Part shown: one piece after another, positions 14,909-22,370 of the stretch | Position numbering within the stretch: the first letter of the stretch is position 1 | How the letters are laid out: every line of letters starts with the position of its first letter | Notes under the pieces: model-generated | The model's input: only the letters and a program-made list of their open reading frames with translations | Told to the model about the DNA's origin: nothing | The model's database searches: none | Program-made: the position numbers and the translations under genes | From: a virus | Virus record (IMG/VR): IMGVR_UViG_3300008267_006330 | Span: 1-53,108 of that record | Strand: one strand, 5' to 3' | Length of the DNA: 53,108 nt

Positions 14909-16457
14909 GCTCTAATTGATCTAATGCTGATGTGTCTAATTGTACACTATCATCATTTGGTTGTACAGTCTCAGTTTCTTCGAATTCAAACAATGCATTG
15001 AATTGTGTGCGAGCGTTTTTGGTTTTCTTGCCTTTGAACCCTCGTGTGCCCACAATCTCCATCCAATATGTGTCATATGCTTCGATAATAGCGTCAGCAG
15101 TCTCTCGATCTGGTGCCGCAAAGATTGCTTCCACAATGTCTTCAAACTTGGCATAGTCACCAGTACTTCGGCGCATCATAGCAGGATGTTCTCCAGCATC
15201 AAAACGTCGATTGGCTTCTTGTACCGCAGTCAAGTGCATCCAAACATTATGCCCCATCAGCAATGCATATGAGAATGAATCCCAGGATGTCTTGCCTTCT
15301 TTGCCAATCTTATTTAGATCGCCGGGCTTGTAGATGCAAATATCTTTCATCTTGAGCAGATCACTGATTGGTGAATCTTCCCAGCGTGGATAGATGCCGT
15401 CTGCTACTACGCCTGTTCCCCACTTGCGTGTGTCTGTGGAATATTTTTTGTCGTCGGCCGAAGGAGCCATGCGATACGACCACTTGGAGTCGTGTTCAAA
15501 GACATTTTCAAAGTAGACCTGTCCGTTTGCTGTTGCAAGGAATGGACTGGCACAGTCAAACGAGATTGTGAATTGCGGATTGACATATTTTCTTACGGCC
15601 CTTTGAATTACAGTTAATAAAACAGCCCACTCCAGCTTGGATGTACCCAAGAAGTGCATCCAATCATGCCGGCCTTCTTGAAGTAAATTATCATAGCGTA
15701 AGGCTACCAGTCTGCGAAGCACCAAGTGTACATCACACATGTTCTGTCCGCCCATTGACCAACCATTGAAGTGCGTATCTGGATATTTGACAGGATCGCA
15801 GTATTCCTTCATGGTTTCATACCATTGGTCTGCTGACGTATGGTTGTCGCCTTGCAACACGTTCAAGAACTTGGCACCACCATTCTCTACACCTTTGCGG
15901 TGTTTCATGAAGTACTCGTTGTTGAACTTGGTAGCGTCTACTGCTTCTTGTAGTGTGGTGATCTGACATGCGGCGCTGGCTTTCTTGTCGTGAATAACCC
16001 AAGTTGGAATATCCAAGATCATACCGTAGTCTGCCACATTGTCCAACCAGTTTAGAATGAGTTCTCGCTTTTTTTGGGCCTTAGGACAACCAGAGTTGGC
16101 CTTCCAATCTCCTTCCCAAAGTCCCTTAGCAATCTGAAAGCCGCCCGAGTCTCCCAATATAAAAGTCCCAGGCTCCCGGTTTCGTACCATATCCTCTGAC
16201 CAATCCTGCTTTGAGAGATCGAGGTTAGCATGGCCTCCTGAGTAGAGTGACCACTTGTACGGGAAAAGAGCTTTGTTGGAGTTGAGCCAATTAAGTTGCT
16301 CCATATCAGTAAGACCCTGAGGAAGTCGAGCCGGATCCACATATGGTTCATTTCTTTGCTTGCCTATAAAAGTAGCATAGAATCCGCTGATGGCCGGAAG
16401 GAATACAGCGTAGTCGTTTTGCTTGGCAGTTAGATTGTCTTGAACTGGCTCAGTCAT
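14895..16457 (-). CDS. dpdA: TGT-like DNA transglycosylase (DpdA family)
   Basis: The 520-aa protein has tRNA-guanine transglycosylase superfamily motifs in order: DSGGFQ at 103-108, LQG at 201-203, GWSMGGQ around 232-238 and FDCASPF with Asp301, which aligns with the TGT nucleophile block DCVxPT. The tRNA-enzyme zinc motif CxCxxC is not visible. Phage DpdA proteins swap guanine in DNA for a 7-deazaguanine, protecting it from restriction. FolE, QueD and QueE genes lie in the same gene string. The start overlaps the clamp stop. Confidence 0.82.
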   Translation of the reverse strand: MTEPVQDNLTAKQNDYAVFLPAISGFYATFIGKQRNEPYVDPARLPQGLTDMEQLNWLNSNKALFPYKWSLYSGGHANLDLSKQDWSEDMVRNREPGTFILGDSGGFQIAKGLWEGDWKANSGCPKAQKKRELILNWLDNVADYGMILDIPTWVIHDKKASAACQITTLQEAVDATKFNNEYFMKHRKGVENGGAKFLNVLQGDNHTSADQWYETMKEYCDPVKYPDTHFNGWSMGGQNMCDVHLVLRRLVALRYDNLLQEGRHDWMHFLGTSKLEWAVLLTVIQRAVRKYVNPQFTISFDCASPFLATANGQVYFENVFEHDSKWSYRMAPSADDKKYSTDTRKWGTGVVADGIYPRWEDSPISDLLKMKDICIYKPGDLNKIGKEGKTSWDSFSYALLMGHNVWMHLTAVQEANRRFDAGEHPAMMRRSTGDYAKFEDIVEAIFAAPDRETADAIIEAYDTYWMEIVGTRGFKGKKTKNARTQFNALFEFEETETVQPNDDSVQLDTSALDQLEHEQT

Positions 16458-17179
16458 TACTTGCTTTGTGCTGGCAATAGATATTGATATACTGCTAATC
16501 CAGAATCCACAGTGATCTCTGCGGCACCATCGTCCGAGATGCGCACTTTCTTGTCACCAGTCAAGTCCATGATGCTCACAAACTGTTTGGCAGGCCAAGA
16601 CCATGCACGTTTCAATTGACCACTCACACCTGGATGGAACACAAAGTTACCTGAGTGGGTTGAGTGATCACCAAAGAAGAACTTGAGATCACCGCCATCA
16701 GTTTTGGCCTGGAAGTTGGCTTCTTCTGCGTTGGCACTCATTTGCCACTTCAGTCGCTGAATTGCGGCATTGGTTGGTTCAAATTCAATGTGCCAGGTCA
16801 CAGGACGAATCTTGGCTGTCTTCAACTTTTCGTTCACAATGCCTGAAGCCATGAAACGATAGTTGTTCTTGAAGTCGCCAATTTTGTTTTCAAATGTAAT
16901 GCCATCTGGCTCACCGTCAGCACGTTTTGTAATAGTGAGCTTGGCATCTTCTTTGTACTCTTGCAAATTCAGCAAGGTCTTTAGTTTGCCCAAATTAGGC
17001 ATACCAAATGTGCCCACAAAGTCTGCCACAGGATTGTGGAAGTTGCCGCGAATGACCACGCTCAAATCTTCTGCCAAGCCAACGATTTCGCTCTTGCTGG
17101 TGTCACCAACAATTTTAACTAAATCAATACAACCAAGGTCGTAAGTGTGTTCTACCAAGTCTAACAAGTAATCTCTCAT
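16457..17179 (-). CDS. DNA polymerase sliding clamp (T4 gp45-like)
   Basis: The 240-aa protein sits between DNA metabolism genes and has the length and repeated beta-rich pattern of a gp45-type trimeric clamp, including FGMPNLGKLKTLL in the first half and FFGDHSTHSGNFVFH, ISDDGAAEITVDSG in the second. The clamp tethers the polymerase to DNA and, in T4, also activates late transcription. A TTAGGAGAAAC binding site and its own promoter precede the ATG. Confidence 0.78.
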   Translation of the reverse strand: MRDYLLDLVEHTYDLGCIDLVKIVGDTSKSEIVGLAEDLSVVIRGNFHNPVADFVGTFGMPNLGKLKTLLNLQEYKEDAKLTITKRADGEPDGITFENKIGDFKNNYRFMASGIVNEKLKTAKIRPVTWHIEFEPTNAAIQRLKWQMSANAEEANFQAKTDGGDLKFFFGDHSTHSGNFVFHPGVSGQLKRAWSWPAKQFVSIMDLTGDKKVRISDDGAAEITVDSGLAVYQYLLPAQSK

Positions 17180-17198
17180 AAGTTTCTCCTAAGTTTAA

Positions 17199-17227
17199 AG
17201 TATACAGGGTTTATTGTGAATTTGCAA
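17199..17227 (-). promoter_or_regulatory. Sigma-70-type promoter for the sliding clamp
   Basis: TTGCAA (17222-17227) and TATACT (17199-17204) are 17 bases apart on the minus strand, 20 bases upstream of the clamp ATG and overlapping the end of the preceding gene. This would allow clamp expression separate from the polymerase transcript. Confidence 0.55.
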
Positions 17228-18155
17228 CAATTTTGGCTAGAGTCTGCCCGCCTCGCAAGGATGTGATCTCTCCAGGCTTGCGGAACTCCAGCCAACTGAC
17301 ATCGCCGGCACCGTCGTGTTCAAAATCGCACTCAAAGCCTACAGACTCTGCATGTGCCACAATGAGTTTTTTGGGAGTGTAGCACATGAACCCACGTTCT
17401 ACTAGGCCAACTCCTTGTGCTCGATCACAGTTGTTGTAGGTCATGATCAAAGTACCACCCGGGCGCATGACGCCAAACAATTCAGTTATGTACTGACGTA
17501 TGATTTCAATTGGTTTGAAGTTGAAAAAATTGTAAGCAAATATCAACCCAAACTGACCTTGTGGTAACTTGGTAAAGTATGCCTGATTGGCTCGATCGCT
17601 GATTACATACTGTCTCAATCTTCGTTGATACTCGGGAGTAAAATTTGCAATACTAGGTTCAAACAATTCTTCATGATGATCCACTAGGTACAAAGGATCA
17701 AGTGGCACCATGTCTTCAATAAAATTTTCACGACCTGGCCTTAAAATCATGCCAGGTACCCGCCAATCGCTAAGATTTCTTAAATGACTGCGCAATAATA
17801 TATTGCTTTCTCCATCAATTGCTAGTCTACGATTGAGAATATACAAGTTGGTTTCATGCGGCATGTCATGATTGAACAACCTTAGGCTTTCCCTAAAATA
17901 TTCTGGTTCCTGACTGGCAACTTCATCCAGCAATCGCTGTCGCAGTTGATCTAGAGTTGAAGCAAATGCCTCGACTCCGTTTTTGATATTGACAAAATCT
18001 TGGTCAAGTGTTTGACTCAGTTTCTTAAACTGTAATTCATGATGTGTAACCACATGTAGAATACTGTCCAATACTCGCACAGCTTCGCGACACTCAGAAT
18101 CCATACTCAATGAGTCTAGTAAATTTATGTAAGCAACAATTTGTTGTAGTTTCAT
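17211..18155 (-). CDS. Class I SAM-dependent methyltransferase-like protein
   Basis: The 314-aa protein has a helical N-terminal 100 residues, then a Rossmann-like methyltransferase half: PLDPLYLVDHHEEL, GQFGLIFAYNFFNF (the strand-4 acidic/aromatic region), VMRPGGTLIMTYNNCDR and a final sheet. A clear GxGxG motif is missing, so SAM binding is inferred from overall order. It is coupled to DNA polymerase by ATGA and resembles a conserved neighbour of polymerase in T4-like marine phages. Confidence 0.65.
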   Translation of the reverse strand: MKLQQIVAYINLLDSLSMDSECREAVRVLDSILHVVTHHELQFKKLSQTLDQDFVNIKNGVEAFASTLDQLRQRLLDEVASQEPEYFRESLRLFNHDMPHETNLYILNRRLAIDGESNILLRSHLRNLSDWRVPGMILRPGRENFIEDMVPLDPLYLVDHHEELFEPSIANFTPEYQRRLRQYVISDRANQAYFTKLPQGQFGLIFAYNFFNFKPIEIIRQYITELFGVMRPGGTLIMTYNNCDRAQGVGLVERGFMCYTPKKLIVAHAESVGFECDFEHDGAGDVSWLEFRKPGEITSLRGGQTLAKIVANSQ

Positions 18156-20848
18156 TCGAAGTCAAATAAGTTAGTAAATGTATTTTCTGTGTTGGTTGCC
18201 GATGCAAGATCCCAGTCCAGCACCCCTAGCAAGTTATCAACCTTGCCATCCACCACAGTAGCCTCCATCTCTCCGTCATCAAATGGCAACTCAGTAAACC
18301 ATGTGGGCAAGCGTTGTTCATCTGTGGGATAGCCAATGCTGGTCCACCCCAGTGCATTTGACTTGAGTTTACACACAATAGTTTTCATACCATCAACAAT
18401 AGCCATTGAGTAGTTGTCGCCATTCATCTTTCGCATGTTGTTCCAGTTGATTGCAGCTCGCACATGCCCTGGCATGTTTGCTTTGCCCAATCGAGTTTCC
18501 TCTGCCAGGTACTTGGTCAAGTTGTTCACACGTTTGGGCGAACCTTTCTCCCAACCTGGACGCTCTTTGAACTCGTATTTGAATTCACGGATACGTTCCA
18601 CAATCTCATCTCGACCTGCACCAGCAAGTAGTTTATTTAGAATTTCTAACAAGAAGTCTTGAATTACTTTGGGGGTATCTGAACGTTTTAAGTCAAGTCC
18701 TGTGGCCTTTGTTTTGCCAATCTTACCTTCTACATCTAGTCTCTTGCCTTCGATGTCAATGGCATTCACAGCGTAACGCTTCTTGGTAATAAACAAGCCA
18801 CGATCCGCCACAGTCTCACGTCCGCACTTGATCAATGATCCCATGTCTCGGGGGCAATGGAAAGCCTGTTCCATGAAGCCAGGGAAACTTTCGTTGACTT
18901 GTTCAGCAAGGCTGTCATACAACTGAATACAAGTTTCTTTTGACCACGCCATCCTGCCTTCCTCAACTTCCTTCTTAAGTACAGGCCATGCGGAGAAGTA
19001 ACAAGAGTCTGTATCTCCATAGATGACAGCTTTCCCAACGTGGTCATACTCACCCGTGATGAGCTCATTGAGATAACCATCCATGTGTCGAGCAATACTT
19101 CGACCAGTAAGGGTTGTTGACTGTCCAATACGCTTGTCAAAGAATCTACAGCCCGGGTTAAGAATAGCCCCGTAGAGACTGTTGAGATTAATCTTTTTAA
19201 CCAGTTGTCGTTTGTCCCAGAATGCAATTTCTTTAGCATCTTTGGCTTCCTTCTTCTTGGCTTGCAAGTCCTTACGCTCCGAATACCAACGCTCTAGCAA
19301 GCCAGGAATGATACCTTTTTTCTCAAATGTAAGGATAGTACCATTGGCAGTAAGGATCCAAGGTTGGTTAGAGTCAAAGATAATGTTCCAAATTTCTGCA
19401 GCTGAGTGTACTGACTCTTTGCCGTTCTCCCAGTCAATGGTGATCTCAGTGCCACGCTCTTGATTCATCACGGCTGTGTATTCCAAGCTGGCAAAGATAC
19501 CTTCCCAGGCCGCCGCAAAACTTTGTCCCTTGGCCATGTTGGCTTTGATCAGTCTATCAGTCATGGTCTGACGCAGTTGACCAACCACAGTTTCTGGACC
19601 CATGTTCATGGCTCGAATCGCACTTGGATATAGGCTGTTGATGTCTACTGATCCAATCCACTCATGAACACCCTTCTTGGGATAGGCCACATAAGCACCT
19701 GCTGCCTGTGTGTCTTCGTCTGTAAGACGTTGCTTGCGATTGGGCACAACCATGCCACGTTCATGTGCTTCGTTGATGATGGCCTGTTCAGTCACGGCCA
19801 CAGCACCCATGGTGGTCTGAAGCAACACAGTATTGGCGTGTGCCAGTTCGTTAGCAAGATCCAAGAAGCGCAGTTTCTTATCCAGTTTGCCGATCAGCAT
19901 GGTGTCTTGGCGGTTGTACTCGATAAATGTTTTAAAGTGTTGGTTGTACAATGAATCCAAGGTGCCTTCAAACTGCGTCTTGCGTTCGCCCAGTTCGTAT
20001 TCACAAATGGCATCTAGGCTATATGAGTGACGTTCTTCATAGGTGTACTTGCGATACAGTTGCATATAGTCCATATGTACACGACCAATCAAGTCATAGG
20101 TTTCGTTCTCAGCACCAAAGCGTTCAAACACTCGCTTCTTGGGCAGTTGCCCCCACAAACAGAATTTGCGTGTGTCGTCTTTGCTTAATACTCGCACACA
20201 TCTGTTCACGGTATACGGAATGTCATAGCCTTCTGAGTTCCAGCCACTCAACACATCTGCATCATCAATTAGATCCAAGAATGTCTTGATCATTTCTGCT
20301 TCGTCGGTAAACAAGATGGTGTTTTCAAAGTCCTTGACCAAGTCTTGTGCAGTTTCCCAACTTAGATGCTTGGGCGGCACAGCCAATGTGACCAGTTGAT
20401 CCAGCCAGTCTAGGTAGACTGAAATTGCAGTAATGGGGTTAAAAGGGTCTGATACAGGTGAGAAGCCGCGATCTTTATCAAATGCCACCTCAATGTCAAA
20501 AAACGCTGTGTGAAGTTCAGGCGCATCTTGATCCTTGTAGTTTTCCTCGAGGCATCTAAAGATTGGATTGATGTCGCTTTCATAAAGCGGCTTATGGCTG
20601 TGAACACGTACTTCCTTGCGGAACTCCTTGTTATTTCTCGTAGAAAATCTTGATACGGATGTGCCATAGATACTTTGGAATTTACCTCTGGGATCATCAT
20701 AGTAGAAAATATAATTTGCTGGATATTCTCTGTACACACGTTCGCCGTTGCGGCGTTCTACTGTGTGAATGCGATCGTGTTCACGATCAAATAGTGCGTC
20801 AATATAACTCAATTTTTCTCCACTTGTGGCTGGTAGGCCATGATACAT
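18152..20848 (-). CDS. Family B DNA polymerase (T4 gp43-like)
   Basis: The 898-aa protein has exonuclease motifs AFFDIEVAFD (Exo I), SGWNSEGYDIPYTV (Exo II) and YNRQDTMLIGKL (Exo III). Polymerase motifs follow: VDINSLYPSAIR (A), KKINLNSLYGAI (B) and YGDTDSCYF (C), then TKKRYAVN near the thumb. The length equals T4 gp43 (898 aa). It copies the phage genome with proofreading. All catalytic acids are present. Confidence 0.96.
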   Translation of the reverse strand: MYHGLPATSGEKLSYIDALFDREHDRIHTVERRNGERVYREYPANYIFYYDDPRGKFQSIYGTSVSRFSTRNNKEFRKEVRVHSHKPLYESDINPIFRCLEENYKDQDAPELHTAFFDIEVAFDKDRGFSPVSDPFNPITAISVYLDWLDQLVTLAVPPKHLSWETAQDLVKDFENTILFTDEAEMIKTFLDLIDDADVLSGWNSEGYDIPYTVNRCVRVLSKDDTRKFCLWGQLPKKRVFERFGAENETYDLIGRVHMDYMQLYRKYTYEERHSYSLDAICEYELGERKTQFEGTLDSLYNQHFKTFIEYNRQDTMLIGKLDKKLRFLDLANELAHANTVLLQTTMGAVAVTEQAIINEAHERGMVVPNRKQRLTDEDTQAAGAYVAYPKKGVHEWIGSVDINSLYPSAIRAMNMGPETVVGQLRQTMTDRLIKANMAKGQSFAAAWEGIFASLEYTAVMNQERGTEITIDWENGKESVHSAAEIWNIIFDSNQPWILTANGTILTFEKKGIIPGLLERWYSERKDLQAKKKEAKDAKEIAFWDKRQLVKKINLNSLYGAILNPGCRFFDKRIGQSTTLTGRSIARHMDGYLNELITGEYDHVGKAVIYGDTDSCYFSAWPVLKKEVEEGRMAWSKETCIQLYDSLAEQVNESFPGFMEQAFHCPRDMGSLIKCGRETVADRGLFITKKRYAVNAIDIEGKRLDVEGKIGKTKATGLDLKRSDTPKVIQDFLLEILNKLLAGAGRDEIVERIREFKYEFKERPGWEKGSPKRVNNLTKYLAEETRLGKANMPGHVRAAINWNNMRKMNGDNYSMAIVDGMKTIVCKLKSNALGWTSIGYPTDEQRLPTWFTELPFDDGEMEATVVDGKVDNLLGVLDWDLASATNTENTFTNLFDFE

Positions 20849-20872
20849 GCTCGTAGCGTGAGCGACTCGTTG

Positions 20873-21970
20873 TTACTTATCAGTGTTGGCAAAGTAATCG
20901 TTAATTTTACCATTGCGATTCAAATCGTTTGTGATACAGTGAATTCCTGCGTCCCAAAAGTATCTATGCCTAAACGGACTAACGTGTACTTCAATGCCGT
21001 GCCGTGCGCAGGCTTGTTCGACTTGGTCATTGTGCGAACTGACAACAATGTTCTTTTGGTCAATCACAAGGATGTTGACATCAAACACAGTTTCACTAAC
21101 ATCACCAACCCAGTCTTCAAAATAGTATTCTACTGTGTTGATGAGATTTTGATCTTGTTCAAAGCCAGGAATGTGCCAACGCCCACGATTGATTCTCATG
21201 CTGGCTTGAAACTCTCGCATGTGTTCGTATTTGCTTGGGGGCAAATACACCACTTCCCAGTCAGGGAATGTATCTGCGTATGTGGGAATGTCACGTAGAC
21301 TGATAATCAAGCCAGGAGTAACTGGACAATATGTAGCATCTCCATGGCCACCTGCATTCACAATCTTGTTGCGTGTGGAGGGAAAATGTGTGTTCACAGT
21401 TTGCAACAAGCGATCTTGATCTTCGCTGTATTCCTGTGTGGCAAAATACAAATTTTTACCAATGCGACTTACAAAGCAACCGTTTACAAAATCCAAATCT
21501 GTTTCTTGTACTATGTTACCTTGATCACGAACATGCTGAAAAATGTCAGTATAACAATTCAACCTGGCATCAAGTTGTGCCTGATCCTGCCGATCAAATT
21601 CTTCACGGGTCAACGCACTTTGTCTTGCAAATGCACGATCAGCATGAATTTTGTTGGGTACCGTGGGCACCCATAACTTGTCCTGGATCATGATAAAATA
21701 ATCTCTGGGACAAACTGGAGGTTGCATCCAACGTCCATGTACTTTCAACGAGCTGAGATCCACAGGTAGTTGAGGCCGCAACACCTGGATACCGAACTTG
21801 CCTTGTAATAAACTAATAAGGGCTTGATAATCTTGTTCAGTTTCTTCGGCCAATTGCTCAAAGCGTTGGCGTGTGTTGCGATCTTGGATCCAATAATAAA
21901 ATTCCGGCGGGTAGCTCGTACCTATGACGCATACCTTTAACGGATCCCAGTGTTGAAAAACAGAATACAT
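20873..21970 (-). CDS. Amidinotransferase-like protein (pentein fold)
   Basis: The 365-aa protein has a pentein layout. It has an early PPVCPRDYF segment (PRD at 88-90), TDLDFVNGCF, NAGGHGDATYCPVTPG with the candidate catalytic His at about 209, and WDAGIHCITNDL with Cys345 as nucleophile. This matches glycine amidinotransferase/arginine deiminase relatives, which move or release the amidino group of arginine. The start overlaps the DsbA-like stop as TAATG. The acceptor in a phage is unknown; it may modify a protein, peptide or metabolite. Confidence 0.75.
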   Translation of the reverse strand: MYSVFQHWDPLKVCVIGTSYPPEFYYWIQDRNTRQRFEQLAEETEQDYQALISLLQGKFGIQVLRPQLPVDLSSLKVHGRWMQPPVCPRDYFIMIQDKLWVPTVPNKIHADRAFARQSALTREEFDRQDQAQLDARLNCYTDIFQHVRDQGNIVQETDLDFVNGCFVSRIGKNLYFATQEYSEDQDRLLQTVNTHFPSTRNKIVNAGGHGDATYCPVTPGLIISLRDIPTYADTFPDWEVVYLPPSKYEHMREFQASMRINRGRWHIPGFEQDQNLINTVEYYFEDWVGDVSETVFDVNILVIDQKNIVVSSHNDQVEQACARHGIEVHVSPFRHRYFWDAGIHCITNDLNRNGKINDYFANTDK

Positions 21971-22230
21971 TACAGTGTTTTGCCTACAGTTTCCAAAATA
22001 GTTTCAAGTGTTTCGTGGTCTTGTTTTTCTTTACCAAACTCAGCCTTGTGTGCCAACTTGATGGCCTTCTTCAAAATAGCAGGTTTAACTTCAAGTTCTT
22101 CGGCCACTGCTTTGATGGTGTCATTGAGTCCACCTTGTAGCGTATCAATTTCGTGCATGACCTGCATGCCTTCGTTGATGATTTGGGTAAGTTTGATCTT
22201 TTGATCGCCGTTGAATGTTTTTGCCGACAT
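21970..22230 (-). CDS. DsbA-like dsDNA-binding protein
   Basis: The 86-aa all-helical protein has the length and helix pattern of T4 DsbA, a protein that binds near late promoters (LKKAIKLAHKAEFGKE followed by ETLETILETVGK). It is the first gene of the leftward replication string and has its own near-consensus promoter. The identification rests on size, pattern and context rather than a strong motif. If right, it helps control late transcription. Confidence 0.55.
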   Translation of the reverse strand: MSAKTFNGDQKIKLTQIINEGMQVMHEIDTLQGGLNDTIKAVAEELEVKPAILKKAIKLAHKAEFGKEKQDHETLETILETVGKTL

Positions 22231-22249
22231 AGAAATCTCCTAAAGTGTT

Positions 22250-22277
22250 ATTATAACAGATATTTAGGAGATGTCAA
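22250..22277 (-). promoter_or_regulatory. Near-perfect sigma-70 promoter with ribosome-site inverted repeat
   Basis: TTGACA (22272-22277) and TATAAT (22250-22255) are both perfect consensus with a 16-base spacer. ATCTCCTAAA (22235-22244) and TTTAGGAGAT (22263-22272) form 10-bp arms that flank the -10 box; one arm contains the ribosome binding site of the DsbA-like gene. RNA from this promoter would lack the upstream arm, while readthrough RNA would fold and hide the site. Confidence 0.75.
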
Positions 22278-22332
22278 GGTGTATATGCTCGTTTTGGGTC
22301 GCCAGGTAGCGAATCTATTGACCCAGGCAGAA

Positions 22333-22370
22333 GCCGCCCACTCGGTCCTAAGGCTGAGTTAGTGGGCCGC
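22333..22370. repeat. Hairpin at the 3' end of the LysM protein gene
   Basis: GCCGCCCACT (22333-22342) and AGTGGGCCGC (22361-22370) pair with one mismatch around an 18-base loop that holds CCTAAGG. The stem spans the stop codon region of the 964-aa gene. No T-run follows on the minus strand, so it may protect a 3' end rather than terminate. Confidence 0.4.

Noticed and set aside
22278-22358. A tRNA gene or small RNA in the gap before the LysM gene
   Set aside because: I find no cloverleaf with T-loop sequence, only a short hairpin.
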